A stretch of DNA of 64,000 nt from Tachypleus tridentatus (GCF_004210375.1 NC_134837.1:18540586-18604585); one strand, 5' to 3'. Shown: positions 23,089 to 34,494, counted from the stretch's first letter. The notes: a model not told the origin generated them from the letters alone. Numbers and translations are program-made.

Positions 23089-25879
23089 GAATTTAAATAT
23101 CCAACAGGTAGTGAATACTACGAAAAGAAATGTGAGTAATGGCTGGACTCATACTATGTTTACAGGTAAATCTAACTTAATTTATTGTTTCACAAGTGCT
23201 GACCAAAAACACTTCAACGTGTTCAAATTTAAATCTAAATGAATAGTTAAAATTATCCGTGGAAAATTAAATTTTTTAAACTGTAGCATGCTACTATACC
23301 AAACGTTTTCTTTTATTACCTTTGAACAGTTTTAGTCATGAAGTTTGGAGTGTTGAAAAATTGGTAAAGTTTTCTGAATATGTTCTTAACATTACTTCAA
23401 TACAACACCTAACACCTTCGTAGCTCCTCTACTTTGTACCAAACTTCTATCTAGCAGGTGTCAAAATGGAGACACAATGATGGTTGTAAAATTACTTATA
23501 TTAAAATATTAGGTTAGCACCGGTTCTGTATTAGATTTCTTTTAGTTATTAGTGTGGAAATCTAAAACTCACCTCTCCGTCATTGCTTACCTATCAGACC
23601 TAGGCTCTATTTTATATTGGAGTAGATGTGTCTGGATTCTATAATAGCTGCGTAACACCCCAATGACAACCTTATATGGTGCAAGTAAATTTAGAACAAG
23701 CACGAGATCTGAAGATGCCTATGCTAACCAGGCCGTTCTCACGTGGTAGAAATTCTCTTATACAGGCAGGATACACGTGGGTAGACGTGCGAATATACAC
23801 CTGTCGCTTGACCATTGTGGTCATCTTGACACCTTTAGGACAGAGAATCTTTATTACCATTTTCTTAAAAAGTTAATTCACACTTTTGATTCCATTTTCT
23901 GACCATTTGCAGTTTATTTGACCCTGTATTTACTGATCTTGACTTTGAGCACATAACATTAAACCTTTAGCCTTTCTGGTTATACTGTTTTCAACCAGCT
24001 GGTTGTGGATCATTCTTTTAAAGTTGCAAATTAAACCTTAATCGCTGCAACAAGTCATAGAGAGAGATTAAAAATTCAGAAACTCCAGACAACAAAATGA
24101 TCCTCTTTTTGTGATTTATCAAACTTTTCAACTTGTATATTATGGGCAGATGGTAACAACCAAGATAGCTTGACAAAGTTAATTGTTCCAGAAAACAGAG
24201 TTACAGATTGTAAGATGATTGAATCATCAAACTATAGTCAGATTGAAGTACTTTCGCTGTGCAAGTGGTAAAAGAATAGACTACAACGTATGCCTTAATA
24301 TTTTCATGGAACTTATTGCTGAAACAGTATATATATATATATGGGTAAGACATTAGACAGATCGTGAATTTATACCATTACCACTCGTACGTGGCAACAA
24401 TTCCACAGTTTAGCTTAGTTTTTATTCCTTGAAAATCGTACAACAATACACAAAACCCCACATAATCCAAAGTAACAGTATTCGAGTGATTTCCATTTTT
24501 ACTTTGATTAATATTTCTGCTAAAAATGTTTTTGTTTTTGTTTTGTGTTGCAGCTGAGCTCTGGTGTATATATGTATATTCATAATAAAGAACTCTATAG
24601 TTTTGTATATACTGTTTTAAGCTATTTATTTTAGTAAGATTTTAAGGTCTTTATTTTGTATATTCATTTCATGTCATAAGGTAGGTTTTTTTCTATTTTT
24701 ATTTAAAAGGTTTCTTATTACTCTGATTTCTTGATTAATAATTCCCTTCTAAAGGGGACATTTATTTTTTATATCATTAGTAAGCTTTTCTTTATCTAAA
24801 GACACTTTTTCATAGTTTTCTGGAAATATACTAAAAGGTTCGTTTTTGTATTTGTTGTATTTTGTGGTTAAAGAGTGTTTTGCATTACATAAAACTATTA
24901 TTAACTATCCCTCATAAAAATGGTATATCAGCCATGTTAGTTGTACTTTTATTTCTGTTGTGTTTTCAATTTCGTTTGTGCTTCTACAATGTTAATTGCA
25001 TTGTTAACATTGCTATTACATTTTGACAAGAGCTTTTGTCCGATGAGTAAGTTTTTAAAGACTTTTAAACTTCAAACTAGAATCGACATAAATTTTAAAG
25101 AGAGATTGAAAATCTAGCCTTATTTGATTTTTCTTTAACTTATATCATTGTCACGCTATTAATTGTTCACGGAGGTGGATTAGCCATCAAAGACATCAAA
25201 CGTCACCCATCGGAAAATATTACTGTGGTATGATATACGTTCTTCCCTGAGATAAGTTTTAAACACAGAAAAGTCATGAAAAGCGTTATTCATGACTGCA
25301 CCTGTTTATAAAGTTATTTAAACGACGTTTCGAGTTGCGACAACAGATCTTGATCGGAGCTTGGTGCAAGAAGCTCAAAACTTTATCCAAAAAGTTTGTT
25401 GAATGGACACAGTACATTCAGAACGCCGCTCAAGAACGAACTATTTTACATATAACAACACTGGTCATTTCTCGTTGTAAATACGACGGTGCCTTGTTAG
25501 CCTTGCCTCCCGTAATAACTGATTAACTAACGGCCCTTAGTCACGTGAGTACGGCGAGAACTTAGAGAAAAAGAGTTGTTTCTGTTACTGTGCTTTCAAC
25601 AGCTTTTATTTTGAGAAGCACAATCGCTGGGAAGCACTTGCATTATACGCGAAGAAATAATTAATTAATTAATAATTAATTTCTAGACAGATCTTCACTA
25701 TTTCAGGTTTTATTATTTTCGAGTGTCGTCTTCTGGTGTTCAAAGATGGTCTTTGAATTTCACCCTTTTTATTTAAAGTGTTTTTATTTTCGCTTCCTAG
25801 TTTCAGCTTAACTTCATATTTGAATTGTTGAAAGCTCTCTGAAAGTATCAGAACAGTTCTTTGTTCTGCAATAAATCAA
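23089..25879. other. Intron 1 interior, largely unassigned
   Basis: No exon was recognised. The minus strand between about 24590 and 24910 reads as a K/N-rich frame with few stops (PFSIFPENYEKVSLDKEKL near 24780-24840). This may be a decayed transposon protein, but I cannot name it. A short TA microsatellite sits at about 24330. Confidence 0.4.
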
Positions 25880-26190
25880 TGCTTGGTTTTTACACCGTTT
25901 CGTTTTAGATAGTTAGCGGAAGTTTGGTTTACACCGTTTCGTTTTACATAGTTAGCGGAAGTTTGGTTTTACACCGTTTCGTTTTAGACAGTCGGCAGAA
26001 GTTTGGTTTTACACCGTTTCGTTTTAGACAATTAGCGGAAGTTTGGTTTACACCGTTTCGTTTTAGACAGTTAGCGGAGGTTTGGGTTTCACACCGTTTC
26101 GTTTTAGACAGTTAGCGGAAGTTTTGTTTTACACAGTTATCGGAAGTTTGGTTTTACACCGTTTCGTTTTAGGCAGTCAGCGGAAGTTAT
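25880..26190. repeat. 40-bp tandem repeat (about 7 copies)
   Basis: The unit is GTTTGGTTTTACACCGTTTC followed by GTTTTAGACAGTTAGCGGAA. Copies vary by small substitutions and one shortened copy near 26125. Confidence 0.93.
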
Positions 26191-26335
26191 AGATACAGAG
26201 TCGTTATCCTGACATAGAGGTTTAAAGTGTTTAATTTAAAGTACATTTTGTTCCGTCTAAAGTTTAACTTCGAATACGATTGTTATGTTTAACGTTTTTA
26301 TTTGTCGTTCACTTATACTTCGTAGTTTCGTTTTC

Positions 26336-26611
26336 GTTTGTTTTGAATTTCGCGCAAAGCTACTCGAGGGCTATTTTCGCTAGCGGTCCCTAATGTAGCA
26401 GTGTAAGGCTAGTGAGAAGGCAGCTAGTCATCACCACCCATCGCCAACTCTTAAGCTACTCTTTTACCAACGAATAGTGGGATTGACCGTCACATTATAA
26501 CGCCCCGCGACTGAAAAGGTTAACATATTTGGTGTGACAGGGATTCGAACCCGCGACCTTCGGATTAGATACGAGTGCCTTAAACTCCTGACCATGTTAG
26601 GTCATACGGAC
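26336..26611 (-). mobile_element. SINE-A, near full length, reversed
   Basis: TTTTGAATTTCGCGCAAAGC at the left and CTCCTGACCATGTTAGGTC at the right mark a minus-strand copy. The B box in reverse is GGGATTCGAACCCGCG. No target duplication was found. Confidence 0.92.
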
Positions 26612-26987
26612 AGAAATAAATCAACCATCTTTCTGTAATAAAGTGTTCTTTATTTTTGCAGACTCTAACCAGTTTCTCCCTGGAAAATAATGCAACTAAT
26701 GATACCATATTTCTAAAGATTACCCAGTGGTTTAAGTTTATGCCTTGGTTTCAATCTGTTTTTGTTCAATATTTTTCATTTTTTAGCACATTGATTCCTT
26801 TCAAATTCTGCCGTAAGGAAAATAAAACACAAATTTATATATTTCTAACAAAATTGCCTTTATTAATTAATTGCATTTTACACATTTAAGAGAAAATGTG
26901 AAAACATAAGAATGAAAAACATTAAAAATTGGCTGACATTCTTATGTTTTTTCTCTCTCTTCATGATTTATTCTTGAAAATTGTCCC

Positions 26988-27080
26988 AAGGTGGCACAAC
27001 GGTAAGTCTGCCGACTTACAACGCTAGAAACCAGGTTTTCTTACTCGCAGTTAGCAGAGTACAGATAGCTCATTGTGCAG
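26988..27080 (+). mobile_element. SINE-B copy, diverged
   Basis: AAGGTGGCACAACGGTAAGT, CTGCCGACTTACAACGCTAG and ACAGATAGCTCATTGTGCAG follow the SINE-B order. It lies 44 bp before a SINE-A copy. Confidence 0.75.
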
Positions 27081-27123
27081 CCTAGTACTTGATAGCAATA
27101 TAACAATATTAAATATTAATTTT

Positions 27124-27396
27124 GGCCCGGCATGGCCAGGTGGTTAAGGCACTCGACTCGTAATGTAAGAGTCCCGGGTTCTAATCCCAATCACACCAAA
27201 CATGCTCGCCCTTTTAGCTGTGGGGGTGTTATAATATGATAGTTAATCCCATTATTATTTGGTAAAAGAGTAGTCCAAGAGTTGGCGATGGGTGGTGATG
27301 ACTAATTGCCTTCCCTCTATCTTACCCTGTTAAATTTGAGATGGCTAACGCAGATAGCCCTCGTGCAGCATTGTGCAAAATTCAATCCAAACCAAA
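27124..27396 (+). mobile_element. SINE-A, full length
   Basis: GGCCCGGCATGGCCAGGTGG head, B box GGGTTCTAATCCC, ACCAAAC tail. ATTAATTT flanks both ends as a short target duplication. Confidence 0.93.
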
Positions 27397-27931
27397 CATT
27401 AATTTCAGTCAAACTCTCACGACGTAGAGGGATTTTTTATGTTTCATTTACTATTTCGTTACTGGCAAAGCAGTTTAGATCAATGTAATGTTTTAATGGA
27501 TCAGTACCCCAAAAGTTGTGAAGGATTTCAGTGATAATATAAATTTATGTAGCTTGAAGTTTAGACACTAACAACGAACTTATTAATTATGGAGCCATTT
27601 TTTTAACTCACAGAAATCTTTCTTTTGCTTTTAGCCTAAAGCTGAAACACATTTTACATCCAGTTGTATGTGGTATGACATAATTACTTAAAATGATACT
27701 TCATAATAATGCCAAACTCAATAATTCGTTAAACTTTGTCCTTTCTTCCTTCGGGAATAAATCTTTACCCATACAAAGATGACCAATCATCCAAAAATCC
27801 AAAACTTTTCAAGTTTCTGAATTCCGGACTAATGGCTTTTTTTCCCCCCCCTTTTCCACTTTATGTGATTTCCAAGACATTTTATAAGAAGAAATATTAA
27901 TTTATGATTTTATTTTATATTTCATAACTAG
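27397..27931. other. Intron 1, 3' end
   Basis: No separate feature was seen. It ends in the acceptor TTTCATAACTAG of exon 2, which has an unusually weak pyrimidine tract. Confidence 0.5.
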
Positions 27932-28186
27932 CTCCTTATGGATATTACATAGAACTTGACTTTAGAGACAGCTTCCATCTCGAAGAGGCCAGCAACTGTG
28001 ACTATGACTATTTAATAATCCGAGACGGTCCCTATGGATATTCTGATCTGCTTGGACGCTACTGCGGCGCCGCCTTTCCACCACTCACTCGATCTTCTGA
28101 TAGCCATCTTTGGTTGAAGTTCTCATCTGATGATAGTATAGAATACAGCGGTTTTAGAGCTGTATATCAATTTATCTCGATAGAAA
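27932..28186 (+). CDS. Neto: Neto-like gene, exon 2: second half of CUB1
   Basis: This 255-nt exon is flanked by acceptor ACTAG and donor GTAAGT, phase 1 at both ends. Joined to exon 1 it completes CUB1: the junction codon becomes Ala, giving KQIE-APYGYYIELDFRDSFH. The second cysteine pair is in EASNCDYDYLIIRDGPYG and LLGRYCGAAFPP. The acidic residues typical of calcium-binding CUB domains are present in CDYDYLIIRDG and again in SSDDSIEYSGF. The fold ends in FRAVYQF. The CUB1 signature is complete, and no frame defect is seen in exons 1-3. In the known family, this N-terminal ectodomain contacts the glutamate receptor or other extracellular partners. That role is from the family, not from this sequence. 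Confidence 0.93.
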
Positions 28187-28925
28187 GTAAGTCATGGTGC
28201 TAGTGTTAGGCTTAGCTAGTTTAACCACGAAGAATGTCGTTTGATTGAAATTGTTTTTCTAAAATATTCCTCCGCTCTATGGATATAGACGGGAGAAAAT
28301 CTCTTGAGAACAGTGAGCTTGTTTCCTGTAGTTTGGCTTAATGTTGTTGTTTTTTTATCTTTACAAAACAACCAGTAAGCTATGACATACTTCATTTTAT
28401 TGGTCATTTCGGAAATTAACTTCAAATCTAATTCCCCGTGCGTTGAATAACACTCGGTTTGTACTTATGTCGCCATGCCTTTGAGACATCCTTATAACAT
28501 CAACCTGAATGTTTGTAACGTATTGCAAAATACTGATCTACTGGGTGAACCAAAACATTTGATTTTACCAGATTATATAGTGATTACTATCGTTCAAAAT
28601 TTGCATTTCGCCAGATTTGACATTTCATATGAGATCAGTGATTTTCAGTCTAAGAAATACTTTAAATGATTTAATATACGTTTTTATTTTCTTTCTGGAA
28701 ACACGGAATGGAATTGCTAAGAATTCAGTGTCTCAATTCTACAATTAATAGCCATCCGAAATAATTACCTTTGCAGCGCTGTGATGGATTAGAATTAGTG
28801 GAGGAAAAATGTTATTATTAGTAAATAATTTAAAGAGGAATGTGGTTCGTTGTAATATCGTAGTTTTGAGTGACCTAAAGATATTTTACCATTTCAATAA
28901 CTTTCCAAATGACTTTCTTTTACAG
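28187..28925. other. Intron 2
   Basis: 739 bp without a recognised repeat or element. Short open frames at 28216-28425 (minus strand) and 28475-28669 (+) show no family resemblance. Confidence 0.6.
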
Positions 28926-28949
28926 ATTTTCACCGACCACCTGTAGAAG
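28926..28949 (+). CDS. Neto: Neto-like gene, exon 3: 24-nt micro-exon
   Basis: A 24-nt exon sits between acceptor TTTTACAG and donor GTAAGT. It begins with two bases and ends with one base of split codons, exactly matching the phases of exons 2 and 4. It contributes NFHRPPVE between CUB1 and CUB2. The phase symmetry means it can be skipped without shifting frame, removing eight residues of the inter-CUB linker. Evidence is the splice consensus and phase fit only; RNA support is needed. Confidence 0.75.
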
Positions 28950-29251
28950 GTAAGTTACGCTTCGGAAATGAGTTTAGTTTCTTAACAAGATTGTTGCAAG
29001 ATTAATATGTCTGTTTATGATATTCCATATAATCTTACTAAATGCTCTTATAGATGTAGTATTGTTTTATATCCACTGATACATTACAATAACAATGTTT
29101 TATCTGGTGTTTTCTACCAACTAAAATATATCTCGACATTTCCCCATACAAAAGAATAAGAGAAAAATAACTTACTTAAAGTTTGAAAATATTAATACAG
29201 ATAATATCATACTAAACAAAAGAAACAAAAAGAGATTTAATTTATCTTTAA
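28950..29251. other. Intron 3, 5' part
   Basis: AT-rich, no feature seen before the SINE at 29252. Confidence 0.5.
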
Positions 29252-29529
29252 GGCCCAGCATGGCCAAGTGGTAAGAAAGCTCGACTCATAATCTCGGGGT
29301 CTCGAGTTTAAATCTCCGTCACACAAAACATGTTTGCCCTTTCAGCCATGGGGGCGTTATAATGTGTCGGTCAATCCCACTATTCATGGTAAAAGAGTAG
29401 CCCAAGAGTTGGCGATGGATGGTGATGACTAGTTGCCTTCCCTCTAGTGTTACACTGCTAAATTAGAGAGGGCTAGCGCAGATAGCTCTCGTGTAAGTTT
29501 ACGTAAAATTCAGAAGCAAACAAACAAAA
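29252..29529 (+). mobile_element. SINE-A, full length, in intron 3
   Basis: GGCCCAGCATGGCCAAGTGG head, degenerate B box GAGTTTAAATCTCC, AAACAAACAAAA tail. TTATCTTTA flanks both ends as a target duplication. Confidence 0.93.
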
Positions 29530-29639
29530 ATTATCTTTATAGTCTCGGTAGTAGCGAGTTAGTATGTTTTCACATATTATAGAGGATCCAAACTTATTTT
29601 TCTAGTTTATAAAGATTCACACAACCAAATAATGTACCT

Positions 29640-30300
29640 GGTTTCTAATGGTTCACACAGTCACGTGTTTTGTCTAATTTGTAATGTTTAACACAGCGAT
29701 CTGTTGATCTCAGTTGTAATGCTTCACATAGTCAAGTGTCCTAGCTGGTTTGTAATGCTTCACATAGTCGAGTGTCCTAGCTGGTTTGTAATGCTTCACA
29801 TAGTTGAGTGTCCTAGCTGGTTTGTAATGCTTCACAAAGTCAAGTGTCCTAGCTGGTTTGTAATGCTTCACATAGTCGAGTGTCCTAGCTGGTTTGTAAT
29901 GCTTCACATAGTCAAGTGTCATAGCTGGTTTGTAATGTTTCACATAGTCGAGTGTCCTAGCTGGTTTGTAATGCTTCACATAGTCGAGTGTCCTAGCTGG
30001 TTTGTAATACTTCACATAGTCGAGTGTCCTAGCTGATTTGTAATGCTTCACATAGTCGAGTGTCCTAGTTGGTTTGTAATGCTTCACACAGTCGAGTGTC
30101 CTAGCTGGTTTGTAATGCTTCACATAGTCAAGTGTCCTAGCTGGTTTGTAATGCTTCACACAGTCATGTACTGTATATGGTTTGTAACGTTTCACATAAT
30201 TAAGTGTTGTACCTGTTTTCAATGCTTCACCCATTCAAGTGTTATACCTGTCTGGTGAAACGTCACAAAGTGAAGTGTTGCATCTAACTTATAAAAACTC
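29640..30300. repeat. 36-bp tandem array (about 15 clear copies)
   Basis: The unit is TTTGTAATGCTTCACATAGT followed by CGAGTGTCCTAGCTGG, 36 bp. Its length is divisible by three, so both strands show open frames with a 12-residue period (for example DYVKHYKPARTL on the minus strand over 29710-30234). Copies decay at both edges. I call it a minisatellite in intron 3. Confidence 0.95.
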
Positions 30301-31349
30301 ACACAGTCAAGCGTTATAAGCATTTTAAGAACTGATACAATAAAATAACGTCTTAACGAAACGTGTTTACCTCATGCATTTAAGAATTTGTATGAAAAAT
30401 ATGCAACAGAAGTTTTACTCTAGTGAGAGCTTTAATCACAATCACATTAGAAGAGCTAGAGCTAAGCCTAACATCTAATCTAACACATGTTCTCAGTAAA
30501 TAAAGTATATCACGATTTTGTGAAATGCATCAAGGAAATTCTGCTGAAGAGATTCTCTAAAATTCAGAGCGAGAACATTCGAAGGAACATTGTTTAATTC
30601 TCTTACACTGGTCATGTACCAAACTGAAATTATACAGTTAGTTTTCTCTTGTTTTGTTTTTTTCTCAGCTTCTGTTATCTATCTCTTACCTTGCCATTTA
30701 GCGGAAAATATAAGATTTCAATTATATTTCTATGGATTGACTTTGCTGTATTTAAGTGACAACTTCAAATTCGTCCTTCTATCTTCGTAACATATAGGTA
30801 TTTATTTTCATAAGTAAATACAAATAAAAAACGTAGATGTATTCATTAATTACTTAACTCATTCTAAGGTGAGTGGTGACTTTTTTTGTTGTTGTTGTTG
30901 GACAAGTTTGTAATATTAAATCTTGTATTTCTCTTGACGTCAGGTGATATTTCTTTGTAAGTATGTCGTACAATTTGTTCAAAAAAGCCTCAATCGATCC
31001 TATTTATAAATCTTCGACTTGAAAGAAAATGTGTTTGGAATGCACCGGAATCCTAAGAAATTTATCAAAGTAAAATATATCAAATGATAAGAAATGATGC
31101 ATGGATTGTTTTCCAACAAACTTTAGTAAAAAAAAATTAATATATTTAGTTTATAGGAATGTTATTACAGGAAAGAAAATAATAAAAAAAAGCAACTAGT
31201 TCGAATATGGAGACGAAAACAATGTATAGTTATAAAAATGTTTTGGAATAATTTAGATGAATTGGATGTAGAAAGATCCTGAAATAAAATATATGTTTTC
31301 AAAATTGTCTTGGGCGTTTTATTAAATTATATATTTTTTAATCTCACAG
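30301..31349. other. Intron 3, 3' part
   Basis: No recognised element. A short TTG repeat lies at about 30885-30900. It ends in the acceptor ATCTCACAG. Confidence 0.5.
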
Positions 31350-31486
31350 AGTGCATTTTCTACAAGAATGGATCAGATGGGTTCATCAGTAATCAAGACA
31401 TAACTCCAAAAATGTTCAACTATTCTTTAAATTGGAATGTTTCTTTGGACTGTACGTGGATTATTGAAGTGTATCCAAAATGGAAG
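31350..31486 (+). CDS. Neto: Neto-like gene, exon 4: first half of CUB2
   Basis: A 137-nt exon with acceptor TCTCACAG and donor GTAAGT. It enters in phase 1 from the micro-exon, giving ECIFYKNGSDGFISNQ and then FNYSLNWNVSLDCTWIIEVY and PKWK. This is the N-terminal half of CUB2, with its first two cysteines and the C-x-W-x-I signature. Sequons NGS, NYS and NVS are visible. Using GTAAGT the exon ends in phase 0, which does not match the frame of exon 5. A second GT four bases downstream (31491) would end in phase 1 and restore the frame. The last about 50 nt plus the donor are repeated in tandem in the following intron. Confidence 0.9.
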
Positions 31487-31785
31487 GTAAGTGTTTCTCT
31501 AAATTGTACCTAAGTCACTTACATGGTTCTAAGCTAGAAGCTAAAATTTTCTTTAGATTGAATTTTAGTCATTGAGATGTATCTAAACTGAGTAGTAAAC
31601 GTTACTTTACATTCTATCTGATGTATTTACATCTATCTGAACTCGATGCTAAACGTTTGTTTACATTCCATCTGAGTGATTAAGGTGTATCTAAGTTGGA
31701 ATCTTCATCACAAAGTATCCAAACAGGAATGTAAACGTCTCTTTACATTATACCTCGGTCGTTGAAATCTACTTCAACGGATTTA
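31436..31785 (+). repeat. 54-55-bp tandem repeat seeded by the exon 4 3' end and its donor
   Basis: The last 51 nt of exon 4 plus GTAA (31436-31490) align end to end with 31491-31545, 31546-31600, 31601-31654 and a partial copy from 31655, with weaker traces to about 31785. For example TTTCTTTGGACTGTACGTGG in the exon corresponds to TTTCTTTAGATTGAATTTTA in the third copy, and TGTATCCAAAATGGAAGGTAA to TGTATCTAAACTGAGTAGTAA. Intronic copies have lost the open frame, and their donors have mostly decayed (CTAAAC, GTAAAC). Confidence 0.82.
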
Positions 31786-31832
31786 GTCTTATACATTTAT
31801 TTTAATACCTATGTTTATTTCAATTTAATGCA

Positions 31833-32587
31833 TGTGACGTATATTGCTGAACAAGTCACGCCTGTTCTCTAAATTTGTAAAGGATTATCGAGAGCAAGAA
31901 TCAACAATATGTGGTCTACGAAAACACTAACGTGTCTTCGAACATTGTTGAACGTTCGAGAATCTCGCGTGAGTGGTATAAAAGCTAGCTGAGAGACAGT
32001 AATAGAATATTTTTTGGCTAGCTTCAGTCAGTACACTATATATATTAGCCTCAGTTAACACCTGTTAATTAAAACTGCAGAATTTTGAACATTAAAAGCA
32101 TTCAACTTCAGTGAATTAACTTCGGACGTTGGTATTTTACAAGGACATTAAATATCTTCGCTAGTGAAAAGTAAGCCTTTAAGCGGTATGAGACCAGCCA
32201 AGAAAAGACAATGCAAACTTAAGCGAAATGTAACAATATCAACTCAGAACTAATTTGAACCTGGATCGTCGATAAAATATCCAGCTCTAGACCAGAAGAC
32301 TTAGTATAGTTTGTAAGTTTGTAAAACTCTTATAAATACATTAATATTTATAATAAGTATTTGTAACAACCGTTGGTATAGATTGTATAGTTGATTGTAC
32401 GTCAAAATACATTTGTGTTAAGAAAGAAAATTTCATATCAATCGTGTTGGCAAATATCATAAATATGACATATATTAACATTTAATTAACTTCTAAATTA
32501 AAATTTCCGGCTGTTTGAAATCGTAATACGGAACGCACGTAACATAATAAATCGATACTTGCCTGAGATTAATTACAATACGTAACA
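31833..32587 (+). mobile_element. Probable solo LTR (755 bp) in intron 4
   Basis: The ends form a short inverted pair, TGTGACGTA at the left and TACGTAACA at the right (8 of 9 bases complementary), with the TG...CA ends of LTRs. Inside are, in order, a heat-shock-element-like array (31940-31967), TATAAAAG (31977-31984) and AATAAA (32546-32551). That layout is expected of a U3-R-U5 promoter unit. No internal gag/pol region or second LTR was found, so this would be a solo LTR. Flanking 4-5 bp duplications are not evident (ATGCA versus ATATC), which lowers confidence. Confidence 0.55.
31940..31984 (+). promoter_or_regulatory. Heat-shock-type element plus TATA box
   Basis: Alternating 5-bp GAA/TTC modules GAACA-TTGTT-GAACG-TTCGA-GAATC-TCG occur at 31940-31967. 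At least three are perfect and the rest partial, matching the known HSF site pattern nGAAnnTTCnnGAAn. TATAAAAG starts 10 bp downstream. The arrangement resembles heat-shock gene promoters but probably belongs to the LTR. Confidence 0.6.
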
Positions 32588-33105
32588 ATATCCATACTTG
32601 ATTAATATAAAGGATTCTCATCATTTGTACATCCGATATATTCAGTTGTACATGCATGTTAGGTAATTAAATATTGAAAGCAGCAAATGCTTATTTTAAA
32701 ATTTATTAGATTACTAATACATAGGTAAGCACCATCACATTCAATGTCGTGATCAGTGTTAGTGATACATATAAAAACATTTGACGTATGTTGTTTTGAT
32801 CAGTGATAATAGAATAGGTAAACACTTAAGGCATGTTGTTATGGCTACTGATGATAATAATTAAACACTTGGCCTACAATGATGTCATTATTTTTAATGG
32901 TAACTGAGCAATCTAATGTACGTCGTTTGAATCAGTCTTAATTGTATGAGTAAACAGTTTAATTAGCTAAACACGTGTCGTAACTGTTGATTTCATTTCC
33001 GATTAGTTTGATTGTTTTTTCTAAATATATATCATTATAATGATAGAGATTCTACAGATATATTTTCTCTTTTGAATTTATACAAAACACAACTCGTATT
33101 TCAGA
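32588..33105. repeat. Degenerate repeat in intron 4
   Basis: TTGATCAGTGATAATAGAA-like and AAACACTTAAGGCATGTTGT-like segments recur at about 60-bp spacing between 32700 and 32980, strongly diverged. The rest is unassigned. Confidence 0.4.
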
Positions 33106-33510
33106 ACATTGATACACTAAAACCACAGTTTAAAAAACTGTTTCTTACTAGTTCAAGAAGAAATATTTAATTAAATAAGTAATGTATATAGCTGTTTTCT
33201 TATTGGTTCAGACAAGTTTGTTAAAGTGAATAATGTATAAGGCTAATTCCTTATTGGCTCAAATATAAGTTGATTTAACTGGGTAATATAACAAGACGTT
33301 TTTCTTTATTGGTTCAAAGATTTATTGAGTTAGGTGATATATAGCGCTGATTTTGTATTAATTTTTAAAAGTTTACTAAACGATGTGAAATAAAGAACAA
33401 TATTCTTATTGGCTTAAGAAGGATTCATTAAACCAGATAATCTAAAGAATGTCTTTATTATTGATTCAAAGGAAATTTGTCACACTTTATTGGATTGGTC
33501 AACTTATCCA
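33106..33510. repeat. Degenerate about 60-bp repeat (about 7 copies)
   Basis: Each copy carries CTTATTGGTTCAAA or a variant, followed by GTTAAATGATATA-like sequence. The period is about 55-62 bp and divergence is high. Confidence 0.65.
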
Positions 33511-34204
33511 TATAACTATTGATTTCTTGACAGTAAATTAGTAATATTAAAGTTTAATAATGTTATACCTGTTGGTTATAATATAAAAAAGCTGCTTCAA
33601 TACTTTCTGTACTACGGTATTGTTTAGTCCAACCTTCTACAGTGTAGATCCATAATCCCAATGTCATGATATAATTTGCTGCAGTCTGCCTCATTCTAAC
33701 TCTTATCCTATTGGATAGTTCAATCCAATTTGCCTCAGTTTATACCTACGTCCTCAACGACTGACATGTTGCGATATGTCCTCAGACTTGTCTATTGTGT
33801 AGTCAACCTGACGAATTGTAGATTTATAACCACAATCATTACCGTTGTATGAAAGTGTTTTCTTCAGCTTGCCGTATCTTAAATAAATATCTCCAATTAT
33901 TTCTGTATTACTATAACATTTGATCCAGCCTACAGTAATTTTAAACGAATATCTATAGCCGATGTGCATTATTGTTTATTCCTACCAGCTGCAGGTTTGA
34001 CGAATATTTCCCAAATCCTTACCGTATTAAGGTATTATTCAATTCTTGGAACCCAAAAGAAAGGTGAAACTACACTTCGTGAACGAGAATTATTTCTAAG
34101 TTTTTTTAAAATCTGTTATAGTAATATAACTGGAGGTTTGAGTGTCGGTGAGTTTGCTAGTCACGTGCTCCTTGAAATCATAATTGCCTTAATGCGAGTC
34201 TTCT
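33511..34204. other. Intron 4, unassigned part
   Basis: A weak repeat of AGTCCAACCTTCTAC/TCAATCCAATTTGCC-type motifs lies at 33560-33760. Otherwise nothing is recognised. Open frames in this stretch show no domain. Confidence 0.45.
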
Positions 34205-34213
34205 TTGAAAGAT

Positions 34214-34494
34214 GGCCCGGCATGGCCAGGTGGTTAAGGCACTCGACTCGTAATCCGAGGGTCGAGGGTTTGAATCTCCGTTTCACCAAACATGCTCGTT
34301 TTTTCAGCCGTAAAGACGTTGTAACGTTACGGTCAATCCCTATTTTCGTTGGTAAAAGAGTAGTCCAAGAGTTGGCCATGGGTGGTGATGACTAGCCGCC
34401 TTCCCTCTAGTCTTATACTGCTAAATTATGGATGGTTAACGCAGATAGCTCTCGTGTAGCTTTGTGGGAAATTCAAAACAAATCAAATCAATCA
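34214..34494 (+). mobile_element. SINE-A, full length, in intron 4
   Basis: GGCCCGGCATGGCCAGGTGG head, B box GGGTTTGAATCTCC, AATCAAATCAATC tail. Perfect 9-bp target duplication TTGAAAGAT at 34205-34213 and 34495-34503. Confidence 0.95.

Noticed and set aside
29704..30258. Repetitive protein of 174 codons (DYVKHYKPARTL period) and its + strand mirror
   Set aside because: Generated by a 36-bp minisatellite inside intron 3; the edges decay and there is no start context or domain.
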